DNA of 64,000 bases from Bacteroidales bacterium (GTDB lineage Bacteria > Bacteroidota > Bacteroidia > Bacteroidales > UBA932), in the NCBI GenBank assembly GCA_017469425.1, contig JAFUGJ010000085.1:1-64000 (forward strand), written 5' to 3'. Position numbers and translations under genes: made by a program. The notes below the pieces were generated by a model. It saw only the letters and a program-made list of their open reading frames with translations. It ran no database searches and was not told the DNA's origin. This document shows, piece by piece, positions 26,701 through 34,465 of the stretch; within the stretch, counting starts at the first letter, position 1; each line of letters starts with the position of its first letter.

Positions 26701-27505
26701 GATGGTCCGGGAAGAGTTCGAGCATTTCTTCCTCACTTTTGAGGTATTCCTGCTGGGTATAGCGCAGGCGCTTGGGGTCGTCCACGAGCGCGTTTGTGGT
26801 AAGGCAGATAAGTCTGTCGTGCGCAGGGCCGTCCTCTTTGAGAATGAAGTGCGTGTCGTTGGTGGCTATCACCTTGACCCCGTGCTTTACGGCAAGTTCG
26901 AAGATGGCTTCGTTTACCTTCTGCTGGTTTCGGTAAAGGTCGAGCGACAATCCGGGAACTTCAGTCTTGTGAAGCATTACTTCGAGGTAATAATCTTCCC
27001 CGAAAACCCGCTTGTGCCATTCTATCGCCTTGTCCGCACCGTCCATGTCGCCCGCAAGGATGCAGCGGGGAATCTCGCCGGCAATGCAGGCGGAGGAGCA
27101 TATAAGCCCCTCGTGGTATTTCTCCACCACTTCATGGCTGACGCGCGGCTTGTCGTAATACATGCCCTCGATGTGCCCGGTGGAAACTATCTTCATTAGG
27201 TTTTTATAACCCTGATAGTTCTTTGCCAGGAGGATGAGGTGGAAGTATTTGCGATGTTCGTTGTCCTTGAGTTTATGGTCGTAATGCCTGGTTACATAGA
27301 TTTCGCAGCCGAGAATGGGTTTGACCCCCGGAAACTTTGCGCTTGTGTCGAAAAACTCCTTTACGCCATACATGTTGCCGTGGTCGGTAATGGCAAGGCC
27401 CGGCATCCCTAACTCGTCCGCACGGGCGAAGAGTTTCTTGATGTTCGACATTCCATCGAGGATGGAGTATTCGGTATGGACATGAAGCGGAACGAAATTC
27501 GACAT
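23798..27505 (-). CDS. dnaE: DNA polymerase III alpha subunit
   Basis: The 1235-residue replicative polymerase begins with the PHP domain (VPLHVHTEYSILDG, AITDHGNMYG, about 1-280). The polymerase core includes GPGRGSAAGS and the catalytic aspartates in MPDIDVDF, then fingers with RPGPMDYIP. A tandem helix-hairpin-helix region, an OB-fold (GRIVLEDYSGTYELALFG) and a C-terminal domain follow. It is DnaE1 type: it has no internal proofreading exonuclease and is somewhat longer than the E. coli protein. Its own promoter sits between the upstream terminator and the ATG. Confidence 0.97.
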   Translation of the reverse strand: MSNFVPLHVHTEYSILDGMSNIKKLFARADELGMPGLAITDHGNMYGVKEFFDTSAKFPGVKPILGCEIYVTRHYDHKLKDNEHRKYFHLILLAKNYQGYKNLMKIVSTGHIEGMYYDKPRVSHEVVEKYHEGLICSSACIAGEIPRCILAGDMDGADKAIEWHKRVFGEDYYLEVMLHKTEVPGLSLDLYRNQQKVNEAIFELAVKHGVKVIATNDTHFILKEDGPAHDRLICLTTNALVDDPKRLRYTQQEYLKSEEEMLELFPDHPEAISNTLEILDKVERYDINSAHVLPKFTIDAAFLAEIDKYLEEYKDVIDRGRNDEKGNYRGEEFCKSVAFLCHLTWEGARERYGEQLDTDTGLRERIDFELKTISYMGFPDYFLIVQDFINWAKRNGISVGPGRGSAAGSVVSYCLRITNLDPVKYGLLFERFLNPERISMPDIDVDFDDEGRYRVIQYVQDLYGADHISHVITFGTMAAKLAVKDVARVSNLPIPESNRLTKMIPDRAFVVKEKGEEKEVKPTLANCIKYVPELKNEYENGEPLIHEVLDYAMRLEGCVRQVGIHACAMIIGRGNLTDYIPITMGEDKATGQKVWVSQFEGSQIEDVGMLKMDFLGLKTLSIISRCLNLIKKRGGPDIDIEAIPIDDAATFDLYSRGDTKSVFQFESGGMREWLMKLHPERFEDLIAMNALYRPGPMDYIPQFVARKTGAEEISFDLPEMGDYLQETYGVTVYQEQVMQISQAVAGFSKGKADKLRKAMGKKKKDILDGLKKDFMDGAVANGHPQKTLEKIWSDWEAFAKYAFNKSHATCYAWVSYQTAWLKAHYPSEFQASNLTQQSSNMDEMKEIMADCKKSGIKVLNPDINESDKDFSVNREGDVRFGLGGLKGFGENIVNAIIDERGQNGPFADVWDFMERMALYGQRQDKPVNVNRKALETLINAGCLDSFGYKRSQFYTPCKNGELFIDELLRYADLYRNDKVDSASSLFGEIEEMKPVRPEIPIFSGEEDILAMLQLEKDVVGMYLSSHPLDRYAFAIETFTNCKLAELPEKIDEQEKLGKARKTAVAGIVTDVKQITTRTGSPGGRIVLEDYSGTYELALFGKDYEAYMSYMKLHEQLFLEGEIAERFRLKPEDAAKGKKPPYAFKIKKITLLGNVAEDMVKSFTINIDSTQLNEKFRKGLVRVIKDFSGKTRLSVYLRDARTGYRVELFSKKFGVTVCSDLLAGLEKLGISYTVGK

Positions 27506-27512
27506 AGCCTTA

Positions 27513-27520
27513 CAAAGGTA
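27513..27520 (-). promoter_or_regulatory. -7 element 7 nt from the dnaE start
   Basis: TACCTTTG on the minus strand, squeezed between the terminator at 27523-27553 and the ATG at 27505. This position strongly suggests a real promoter. Confidence 0.6.
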
Positions 27521-27522
27521 AT

Positions 27523-27553
27523 AAAAAGGCGTCCGACCTCAAAGCCGGACGCC
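27523..27553 (-). terminator. Rho-independent terminator after the unknown secreted protein
   Basis: On the minus strand GGCGTCCG (27553-27546) pairs with CGGACGCC (27535-27528) across a 10-base loop. Five T residues follow. Confidence 0.88.
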
Positions 27554-27581
27554 GATAAAAGTTTTCAACAGGACATTTAAC

Positions 27582-28325
27582 TCACTTGAGCATTTCGAAG
27601 AGAGCCTTTTCGTATTCGTCCTTGTTTGTTTCCTTTTTGGGAAGAAGCATTATTACATTCAGGACAGAACGCCCCTCCTTGATGAATGTGTATTTAAATG
27701 AGTCTTTTTTCTTGAGGGAATAAGAATCTATGGCTTTCAGCATAGGTTTCCTTAAATAGGCTTCCAGATAGTTCTGTTTTTTAGCAGGAATCTGGTAATA
27801 ATAGATTTTATCCGCATAACATGGATATTTTCCACTAATGTCCTCAACATAATTCAAAGGATCATAAGACTCAGGATATGCTCCACTCACAATCACAATC
27901 TGGCCTTTTGGAACCTCCGGATATACAAGGTGCAACCCGTTGGCTTGGAACACTTCATGCTTCATTGATGTATGAGGATTCTCCGTTCCCACCTGAAGTA
28001 AAATCAAACATCTGCCATCGTCGCTTTTAACGGCAAATGTATAAAAATTCATCAAGACAGGGCCCTCTTTGGAATACTCTACAGCCCAATTCACATTAGG
28101 GTACAGGCTTTTTGCCTTGAATCCATCCGGAATTGTTAGAGAAACTCCATTTTCCCGCTGCAACAAAACTTTGGCCTGCTCTTCCGTATATTCTACAGAC
28201 TCCGGCGGCGGAGCGGTTTTTCCGTTTGCAGGAAGGAATATGCAAAGGCAAAATAGCAAAGAAAACAATTTACTAAGGGGCGAATGTGGCTTCGCAAGGG
28301 TCAAAGGTCGAGTTAGAATATACAT
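27582..28325 (-). CDS. Secreted protein of unknown function, AT-rich
   Basis: I do not recognise this 247-residue protein. A hydrophobic segment (SKLFSLLFCLCIFLPANG, about 18-35) is preceded by a basic N-terminus and looks like a signal peptide. The mature part is mixed alpha/beta, with VSLTIPDGFKAKSL, QIVIVSGAYPESYDP and a Lys-rich C-terminus. The fold slightly recalls small secreted lipid- or protein-handling proteins, but nothing decisive. The gene is visibly more A/T-rich than its surroundings. It has its own terminator and a structured leader with competing inverted repeats that reach the start codon, so regulation at translation is plausible. An alternative start inside the hydrophobic segment cannot be excluded. 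Confidence 0.65.
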   Translation of the reverse strand: MYILTRPLTLAKPHSPLSKLFSLLFCLCIFLPANGKTAPPPESVEYTEEQAKVLLQRENGVSLTIPDGFKAKSLYPNVNWAVEYSKEGPVLMNFYTFAVKSDDGRCLILLQVGTENPHTSMKHEVFQANGLHLVYPEVPKGQIVIVSGAYPESYDPLNYVEDISGKYPCYADKIYYYQIPAKKQNYLEAYLRKPMLKAIDSYSLKKKDSFKYTFIKEGRSVLNVIMLLPKKETNKDEYEKALFEMLK

Positions 28326-28362
28326 ATTGCACTAAGTGTTTTGGAATAGTTTTCTCGTTCAT
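28273..28362 (-). CDS. Possible upstream ORF / leader peptide (29 residues)
   Basis: A 29-codon frame starts at 28362 after a purine-rich GGTGGAG. It runs across the start codon of the unknown gene in another frame and stops at 28273-28275. The peptide (MNEKTIPKHLVQYVY...) is hydrophilic and unrecognised. Its position inside a structured leader fits an attenuator-type leader peptide, but chance is equally possible. Confidence 0.25.
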   Translation of the reverse strand: MNEKTIPKHLVQYVYSNSTFDPCEATFAP

Positions 28363-28417
28363 TGTATCTCCACCAAAGTCCTTAATCATAAAACTTATGA
28401 AGGACTTCGTGCAATAT
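28324..28417 (-). promoter_or_regulatory. Competing inverted repeats in the leader of the unknown gene
   Basis: Outer arms ATATTGCACTAAGT (28324-28337) and ACTTCGTGCAATAT (28404-28417) match at 13 of 14 positions. An inner hairpin pairs AAGTCCTT (28376-28383) with AAGGACTT (28400-28407) and continues with CATAA/TTATG. The two pairings share the bases 28404-28407, so they partly exclude each other. The outer pairing would bury the first two bases of the start codon at 28325. This could be an RNA switch, or nested repeats of another origin. Confidence 0.45.
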
Positions 28418-28422
28418 AAGAG

Positions 28423-28478
28423 TTAATTCCCTATTATCAAAGCATTTTCTGAATTATATGCCGGTAATAGGGAATTAA
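28423..28478. repeat. Perfect 14-bp inverted repeat after the DUF4923 gene
   Basis: TTAATTCCCTATTA (28423-28436) and TAATAGGGAATTAA (28465-28478) are exact reverse complements around a 28-base spacer. It begins 3 nt past the DUF4923 stop, so it may act as a terminator or 3'-end stabiliser. The AT-rich stem and lack of a T-run make this uncertain. Confidence 0.6.
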
Positions 28479-28481
28479 AGT

Positions 28482-29147
28482 TTACCTCTTCAGGTCGAAG
28501 CCGAGTTTGAGGCCGGTGACCTGGTCGACAAGACCGGTGAGGGAGGACAGCGTGGCGTCCTGCGAGGCGGCGCCTACGACCTTGATGGCCTTGGTGGCGA
28601 ATTTCAGGAACTTGTCGGCGGGGAAAAGAATCTGGCAGCCGCTGGTGGTGGCTGCAACATCGCCGGTCATTGAAAGATAGTTATATACCTTTCCGAATTT
28701 CATCTTCACTACTTTGTCGGCATAGGTATAAGTGCCTGATGCTATGGACTTTCCTCCTGCTGCAATGGTAAAGGTGCCGTCTTCGGCAAAGCTGAGGGTG
28801 GCGATGCCGGGCTTGATACCTACCTTGGCAAGATAGCCGTCGGCCTTGTTTTCAAGGTTTTCTTTGTAAGCGGAAGCGGCAAGACTGGTAAGGGTATTGT
28901 CGGTGGAAATTGCGGTGGCCGAACCATTGTAGGTCCAGTTGCCGGTGAGATTTACGGTCGTGGTCTGGTTCAGAACCGAGCCGATGAGCGAGCCGAGCAC
29001 TCCGGTAGCAGCAGATTCTACAGCAGAGGACGAAGAGGAAGACGAACCTCCGAATACACCTTTGAGGGAATTGAGAAGGCCGCTTTGGGCATTGGCCGAG
29101 GATGCGCCGAGAGCAAGGGCGCAGACAATTACGAGGATTTTTTTCAT
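28482..29147 (-). CDS. DUF4923 family exported protein
   Basis: The 221-residue protein has a Sec signal (MKKILVIVCALALGASSANA), a low-complexity Gly/Ser stretch (GGSSSSSSS, about 34-40), and the conserved DUF4923 body. Body features are LTGNWTYNGSA, KADGYLAKVGIKPG, FAEDGTFTIAAGGKSI and GTYTY, and the C-terminal region resembles a lipocalin-like barrel. The family is widespread in Bacteroidales and its function is unknown. Its start codon overlaps the stop of the ThiL-like gene (ATGA at 29147-29144), so the two are translationally coupled. Confidence 0.85.
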   Translation of the reverse strand: MKKILVIVCALALGASSANAQSGLLNSLKGVFGGSSSSSSSAVESAATGVLGSLIGSVLNQTTTVNLTGNWTYNGSATAISTDNTLTSLAASAYKENLENKADGYLAKVGIKPGIATLSFAEDGTFTIAAGGKSIASGTYTYADKVVKMKFGKVYNYLSMTGDVAATTSGCQILFPADKFLKFATKAIKVVGAASQDATLSSLTGLVDQVTGLKLGFDLKR

Positions 29148-30094
29148 ATAGCGGATATTTTTAATTCAACGCCCTCGGGGGTAACAAGTACTGTGCCTGC
29201 ATCCTCCTGGGCAAGATGGCCGATTATATCGAAAGTCTGGAAATCGCGACGGAATTTTTCCGCCTCAAGAATTGGCACCGTGAACAGAAGCTGAAAGTCC
29301 TCCCCACCATTCATTGCAGCAGATACGGGGTCCAGGTCCAGTTTTCTCCCCAGTTCGAAGGAATTACCCTCGAAGGGTATGCGCTCGGCATAAACCTTGG
29401 CACCAAGGCCGGTCCGCTCTGCGATACGATTCACCGCATCGGCAAGTCCGTGGGTGATGAAGCATCCTTCAGAGGGGATGATTGCGGCGTCCTCCAGTTT
29501 GGAAACTATTCCGGCATCCAGTTCTGGTTTCAGGTAGGCCGCCACCTGCATCTTGTATTTTTCGAGTTCCTTGCGGTCGGATTCTCCTTTGTCGAAACGC
29601 TCGAGTTCGCGCTCCATCACCCTCATGCCGAGATACGCCGCACCGAGCCTTCCGCTGATGCAGAGGAGGTCCTTGCTCTGAGCCTTGGGGCGGCGGACTT
29701 CAGTGAGTTTATTGCGCTCTCCGCTCGCGGCAACGCTGATGGCAAGGCCGTTTTGGGAAGGCTGCAGGTCAAGATGCACATCTTTGTATCCGTGCTCTTT
29801 TGCTGCGGCAGCAATCCCGCCCCAAAGCTCCTCAATCTGGGGATAATCAAGTTTGGAACTGACACCCAGCACCACCGAAAGCTCCCGCGGATGGCGCAGT
29901 TGCGCATAAAGCTCGCCCGTGACGGCAATTACCGCCTTGTATCCCAGATGCTTGAGAGGAAAATAAACCAGGTTGAAGTCCACCCCTTCCAGCAGCACTT
30001 TGTGGGCCGCCGGGATACCCTGTGAAAAAGAAGTCCCTTCGTACAAACGGCGCAGGGACTCTTTCTTTCCTAAATCTGCAAATGACTCTGCCAT
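29144..30094 (-). CDS. ThiL-like (AIR synthase fold) protein, probable pseudoenzyme
   Basis: The 316-residue protein is clearly related to thiamine-monophosphate kinase: LLEGVDFNL, FPLKHLGYKAV, SGRLGAAYLGMRV and NGGEDFQLLF. However, the N-terminal G-D-D-A-A element is absent. The usual S-D in the IYAMN helix is T-G (AVTGELYAQ), the G-G-D-T metal site reads H-L-D-L-Q-P, and S-D-G-L reads T-H-G-L. Nearly all Mg-ATP aspartates are therefore gone, which predicts no kinase activity. The frame is intact and the other blocks are well kept, so selection for another role is likely. A TATTTTTG element 4 nt before the ATG shows it begins its own transcription unit, apart from the long operon upstream. 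Confidence 0.75.
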   Translation of the reverse strand: MAESFADLGKKESLRRLYEGTSFSQGIPAAHKVLLEGVDFNLVYFPLKHLGYKAVIAVTGELYAQLRHPRELSVVLGVSSKLDYPQIEELWGGIAAAAKEHGYKDVHLDLQPSQNGLAISVAASGERNKLTEVRRPKAQSKDLLCISGRLGAAYLGMRVMERELERFDKGESDRKELEKYKMQVAAYLKPELDAGIVSKLEDAAIIPSEGCFITHGLADAVNRIAERTGLGAKVYAERIPFEGNSFELGRKLDLDPVSAAMNGGEDFQLLFTVPILEAEKFRRDFQTFDIIGHLAQEDAGTVLVTPEGVELKISAI

Positions 30095-30098
30095 TCTG

Positions 30099-30106
30099 CA
30101 AAAATA
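30099..30106 (-). promoter_or_regulatory. -7 element 4 nt from the ThiL-like start
   Basis: TATTTTTG on the minus strand between the MFS stop and the ATG at 30094. It marks the likely boundary of the 26.6-kb operon. Confidence 0.5.
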
Positions 30107-30110
30107 GCAA

Positions 30111-31382
30111 TTATTTCATTCTTTTTCGAGAGGACATGAACCAAACGACAAAAGTAAGCATGACGGATACGACCGCCGCACCGAACCAGAACCAGGACAC
30201 GGAAGAGAAATCGTAACTTCCGGCTGCGCTCTTTCCGCTTTCAATGGTGAGACCGCTCACAAAATCCTGAATGGCGGCACCTATATAACTTGCGATGCCA
30301 ACCACTCCGAGCGCCGCTCCGGATGAATTTTTGGGGGCGATGTCAACCGCCATGAGACCTCCCAGATAGCAGATAAGAGCCCCTATGGCAAGACCGAAAA
30401 CCACCATGCTCGCAATCATGCACGCACGCGTGGCCGGTCCGAAGAGGAAGAGGCCGAGTCCGCACACATTCATCAGCCCGAATATAACGGCAGGAGCATT
30501 ACGGCTTCCCTTGAACCACCAGTCCGACACGAAACCCGATATGACCGTTCCTATTATCCCACAGATTGAACTTATCGAGATGATGGAACTTGCCTCCAGG
30601 TTACTGAATCCCCTCTCGGCTTCGAGATAGAATATTCCCCAGCTGTTGACGGCATAACGGGAGATATACATGAAGGCGCTGGCAAACGCAAGGGTCCAGA
30701 TTGCCGGATTGCGGAGCACTTCTTTCTGCGACTCCCAGACAGATGCGCTCTTGGACTCGGAAGGGTGCTCTATCGGGGGCAGGCCGCAATCCTGCGGAGA
30801 ATTGCGAAGCAGGAGTGCAAGCGCCGCGGCACCGGCTATGCCCAGAAGCCCCGCCGAACGGAAGCCCCACTGCCATCCGAGGGAGGCTACCACTGCCGCC
30901 ACGATTATAAAGGTCAGAGCCTCGCCTATGTTGTGGCTTGCCGACCAGATGCCGTAATACCTTCCGCGCTTTTCGTCGGGAACCCAGCGGGACTGTGCCA
31001 CCACGCCTGCCGGAGCACCCATAGACTGCACCCATCCGTTGATGCCCCACATTATGATGAAAACCAGCGAGGAAGTGGTAAAGCCGAGTATCAGATTGAC
31101 GAGGCCCGCAATGAACAGCCCTGCGGACATGAAGCGGCGGATGTTGGCCCTGTCGGCCAGAAAACCGTTCACGAATTTGCCCACGGCGTAGGTAATGAAA
31201 AGGGCGGAGCCGATGATGCCGAGTTCGGTTTCGGACAGCACGCCATTATCCACGATGGGCTTCTTGACCACATTGAGGCTGAGGCGGCACACATAGTAGA
31301 GGCCGTAGCCTATGGTTGCCGTGATGAAAGTCTGAAGACGCAATTTGCGGTAACGGCCGCTCTCGTAAATGTTTTCAGTCAT
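30111..31382 (-). CDS. OPA-family MFS transporter (GlpT/UhpT/UhpC-like)
   Basis: The 423-residue inner-membrane protein has 12 predicted helices. Its organophosphate:phosphate antiporter family signatures are GYGLYYVCRLSLNVVKKP in helix 1, YAVGKFVNGFLADRAN, a GWVQSMGAPAG helix with SRWVP..KRGRYYGIWSASHN, and RNSPQDCGLP in the central loop. Members exchange inorganic phosphate for glycerol-3-phosphate, hexose phosphates or related compounds, or act as sensors (UhpC). The basic residues R and K early in the protein are retained. It is the last gene of the long operon, 10 nt after the GH3 gene, which suggests uptake of a phosphorylated product of that locus. Confidence 0.85.
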   Translation of the reverse strand: MTENIYESGRYRKLRLQTFITATIGYGLYYVCRLSLNVVKKPIVDNGVLSETELGIIGSALFITYAVGKFVNGFLADRANIRRFMSAGLFIAGLVNLILGFTTSSLVFIIMWGINGWVQSMGAPAGVVAQSRWVPDEKRGRYYGIWSASHNIGEALTFIIVAAVVASLGWQWGFRSAGLLGIAGAAALALLLRNSPQDCGLPPIEHPSESKSASVWESQKEVLRNPAIWTLAFASAFMYISRYAVNSWGIFYLEAERGFSNLEASSIISISSICGIIGTVISGFVSDWWFKGSRNAPAVIFGLMNVCGLGLFLFGPATRACMIASMVVFGLAIGALICYLGGLMAVDIAPKNSSGAALGVVGIASYIGAAIQDFVSGLTIESGKSAAGSYDFSSVSWFWFGAAVVSVMLTFVVWFMSSRKRMK

Positions 31383-31392
31383 GGCCTGTTTG

Positions 31393-33390
31393 TCACTTTA
31401 GTTCCACTTTTACAGAATCGCGTATGTCGATGCAGGAATTTCCGACCGATATTGTAAATACCCCGGGTTTTACCTTCCAGTCGTGCACGGATACATCGAA
31501 ATATGCAAAATCTTCCCTGTCGAGGTGCATTACCACCTTTTCGGAAGCGCCTTTGGGCAGCTTGACCTTTGCAAATGCCTTGAGTTCCCTTTCGGGCCGG
31601 GGAACGCATGGAGAATCTTCCCCGACATAAACCTGCACGGTGGCAGCGCCTTCATACCTGCCGGTGTTCCTTACGGTAACGCTCACATCGAAGCCGTCTC
31701 CCGAAGGTTCCACGGAATAGTTCTCAAAATCAAATCCGGTATAACTGAGACCGTATCCGAACGGATAGCGCGGGGCCTTGCCTTTATATCCCCTGTATCC
31801 AACGAAAACGCCCTCTTTGTAGCTTACAAAAGGAACCGAAAGGCCTCTCTTGGTATAGGGCTTTTCAAAACCCCACCACGGCTGGGAAGGATTGTCTTCT
31901 ATAGCCTCGGGGAAGGTGACAGGAAGTCTTCCTGAAGGGGAGAACCCGCCCATGAGCATTTCAGCTATGGCCAGTCCTCCTTCCTGCCCGGGATACCATG
32001 CCCATACAAGGGCAGAAACCTTGTCGGCCCAGCGGGAGACATCTACAGCTCCTCCGGCATTCACAACCACAATCACCGGCTTCCCGGAGGCAATCGCCGC
32101 ATCAATCATACCCTCCTGGCCCTCTGGCAGGGAGAAAGTCCGGTCGGAATGCTCCTTTTCGGTGGTTTTGTCAAATCCCACTGCAACAACAACGGCATCG
32201 GCCTTCGACATCGGAGCTTCTTTCACTCCAAGTTTGGAAAGCCCGCTGCGAAGTGACACTGAATAAACAGGTTCCACGGCTCCGCTGCCACCTCCGCATG
32301 GAATCACATCGGCTTTGGGCCCTATCAGGCACAAGCGTGAGTTCTTGCGCAGTGGCAGAATCCCGTCATTTTCGAGCAGGACCAGGCTCTCGCATGCAAG
32401 ACGGTATGCGACATCCCGGGAATAAGGGTTGTCTTCGGGAATGGAGGGGTCGAGCTGCGGCCTGTCGAGAAATCCGAAAGCGATGAAGGTCTGGAGCAGG
32501 CGACGGACCTTGGCATCTATCTGTTCTTCCGTGACAACCCCCTGTTCCAGCAGAGGGAGCAGTATTTCTTCTTTCATTGTAAGAGACCACGGCATTTCCA
32601 GGTCAACGCCGTCTTCCATTACGCTGATTGGCGAGTAGGTGGCGGTCCAGTCCGACATAGTGAATCCGTCGAAATGCCATCTGTCCCGCAGTGTTTTTTG
32701 AATCAGATAAGGGTTTTCCGTAGCATGCACGAAGTTTACCATATTGTAGGCCAGCATGACGGAGCCCACATTGGCGCGCTCCACCGCCGCCCGGAAGGCA
32801 GGGAAGTATATTTCGTTCATTGTGCGCTCGTCGGCTACGGAGCTGGAATGCAGGCGGTTCTCTTCTTTGTTGTTCAGCGCAAAGTGCTTGATGGTTGCCA
32901 TCACGCCCTCGGATTGGAGACCGTTGATATAGCCCACCGCTGTCTCTGCGGCAAGGCAGGGGTCTTCGCCGAAGTATTCGAAATTGCGACCGCACAACGG
33001 ACTTCTTGCAATATTGGCACCCGGGCCGAGCATGATGTGGACCCCGCGGGCCCGGGCGTCCTGTCCGAGAGCCTTGCCCATTTCATAAACAAGTGCGGGG
33101 TTCCAAGTGGCAGCTGCGGCCACTCCGCAGGCGTAGAGGGTGCTTCGTGTGTTGTTCCGCACGCCCTGCGGCCCGTCGGCGAGGCGGATTTCGGGAATCC
33201 CGAGCCTCTCCACCGGGGCTATATAGAATCCGTCGCGGTACCCTCCGAGCAGGGAAATCTTCTCGTGAAGGGTCATCTGCGAAACAAGGGCGGCTGCCCT
33301 GTCTTTATTTTCCTGTGTCACTTTCTGGGCCGAGCAGGGAAGGATTGCAATGATGCAAAGCAGGGCGCCCAGCACTTTATCTGATGCCAT
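31393..33390 (-). CDS. Glycoside hydrolase family 3, second type
   Basis: The 665-residue exported enzyme (signal to about residue 21) has the GH3 barrel with K168-H169 (TIKHFALNNKE) and nucleophile Asp247 (GFTMSDWTATYS). The alpha/beta sandwich (CLIGPKADVIPCGGGSG, LVWAWYPGQEGGLAI) and a fibronectin-III-like C-terminal domain follow. There is no PA14 insertion. The MLAYNMVN and MSDW.A signatures place it in the beta-glucosidase-like branch, away from the GH3 at 11404. Its first 14 bases overlap the end of the SGNH hydrolase gene. It is the only glycoside hydrolase in the long operon, so it probably trims a terminal beta-linked sugar from the imported compound. Confidence 0.92.
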   Translation of the reverse strand: MASDKVLGALLCIIAILPCSAQKVTQENKDRAAALVSQMTLHEKISLLGGYRDGFYIAPVERLGIPEIRLADGPQGVRNNTRSTLYACGVAAAATWNPALVYEMGKALGQDARARGVHIMLGPGANIARSPLCGRNFEYFGEDPCLAAETAVGYINGLQSEGVMATIKHFALNNKEENRLHSSSVADERTMNEIYFPAFRAAVERANVGSVMLAYNMVNFVHATENPYLIQKTLRDRWHFDGFTMSDWTATYSPISVMEDGVDLEMPWSLTMKEEILLPLLEQGVVTEEQIDAKVRRLLQTFIAFGFLDRPQLDPSIPEDNPYSRDVAYRLACESLVLLENDGILPLRKNSRLCLIGPKADVIPCGGGSGAVEPVYSVSLRSGLSKLGVKEAPMSKADAVVVAVGFDKTTEKEHSDRTFSLPEGQEGMIDAAIASGKPVIVVVNAGGAVDVSRWADKVSALVWAWYPGQEGGLAIAEMLMGGFSPSGRLPVTFPEAIEDNPSQPWWGFEKPYTKRGLSVPFVSYKEGVFVGYRGYKGKAPRYPFGYGLSYTGFDFENYSVEPSGDGFDVSVTVRNTGRYEGAATVQVYVGEDSPCVPRPERELKAFAKVKLPKGASEKVVMHLDREDFAYFDVSVHDWKVKPGVFTISVGNSCIDIRDSVKVELK

Positions 33391-34465
33391 ATTTCTTTAG
33401 AATTTTCAATAAGGGTTTGCGGATGGAACGGGCCCAGAGAGTATAGCCATAATCACCCGGGTGCGTGCCGTCAACGGAGGTATAGTGGTCGGAAGATGTT
33501 GCATTTGTGCATGTCAGGAAATAAACATCTTCATATTTCCTGCAGGCTTCCTTCATCATATTTTCCACAAGGGCTACGCGGTCGCTGTCCCATTTACGGT
33601 TGACCGTGTCGAAATTACCCCTTTCCCTGTAGATTGTCTGAAGGAAAACCAGGGGCTTTCCGGGATGCGCGGCCTTCATGGCCTCGATAAAGGGGTAGAG
33701 CCTGTCTTCAACCTCTTTTGGTGTAGGATTGGAGAAGGTGTCGAATACGAACGCATCAACATCGGGGGCCGCAGCAAGGGCTGCGGCAAAATAGTCCTGC
33801 AGTTTGCATCGCCCGCTCACACCAAGGTTCAGGAACAGAAGCCCCGTTTCGCGGGAAAGAATCGATGGCCAGGCCATTCCGGACTTGGAACAGGCAGCGC
33901 CTTGGGTAAAACTCGAGCCGAAAACCGCTATCCTGTGCCTGAAAGGATTCGCAAGAGGCCTGATGCCTGAGCCCTCGGGCACTCCCACCTTGAGGGAAAG
34001 GACTTCACTGAATCCAGGAAGATAGAGCAGACACTCTTTTTCCCCTTCGGGGAGATTGTTTATGATTTTGAGGGGCTTTCCGGGGGTTTTGTCGTCCGGC
34101 ACTCCGGAAGCAGCCCAGAGCCACTGCCCGTCTTTGCGGATGTAAAGGTCGTATCCCCTTGCCATGAAAGCATTGGAATTGAGGCTGTACGACTTATATC
34201 CGAATTCGGTGCAGAGAGTTATTGAGGGCGAATCTGTAACGAACGCCACTGCAAGGCCGGCAGAATTCTGAAGCAGGCGGATTTCGTGGGAGGTGAATCC
34301 CTTGTACGCAGCAGAATCAAGCCTGTGATAGGGATTCGGCGTTTCGGGGAACACTTTCCCTGTGATGGTCAATTCCGATGCTTCGGTAAAGGAAAGGGCG
34401 GCCCCGCCCTGTGCAGATGCAATCGTACACAGGAACAGGGCGGCCACTAATAAAGAATACCTCAT
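33377..34465 (-). CDS. Secreted SGNH/GDSL-type esterase
   Basis: The 362-residue protein has a signal peptide (MRYSLLVAALFLCTIASAQ), an N-terminal jelly-roll-like domain (about 20-165) and a C-terminal SGNH hydrolase domain. The catalytic blocks are visible: GSSFTQG (Ser of block I), NLGVSGR (block II Gly) and VDGTHPGDYG (Asp and His of block V). The order jelly-roll then SGNH resembles two-domain carbohydrate acetylesterases (CE2-like or related), so removal of acyl groups from a glycan is the likely role. It starts directly after the stop of the preceding lipoprotein gene (TAA-ATG, no gap) and overlaps GH3. Confidence 0.85.
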   Translation of the reverse strand: MRYSLLVAALFLCTIASAQGGAALSFTEASELTITGKVFPETPNPYHRLDSAAYKGFTSHEIRLLQNSAGLAVAFVTDSPSITLCTEFGYKSYSLNSNAFMARGYDLYIRKDGQWLWAASGVPDDKTPGKPLKIINNLPEGEKECLLYLPGFSEVLSLKVGVPEGSGIRPLANPFRHRIAVFGSSFTQGAACSKSGMAWPSILSRETGLLFLNLGVSGRCKLQDYFAAALAAAPDVDAFVFDTFSNPTPKEVEDRLYPFIEAMKAAHPGKPLVFLQTIYRERGNFDTVNRKWDSDRVALVENMMKEACRKYEDVYFLTCTNATSSDHYTSVDGTHPGDYGYTLWARSIRKPLLKILKKYGIR

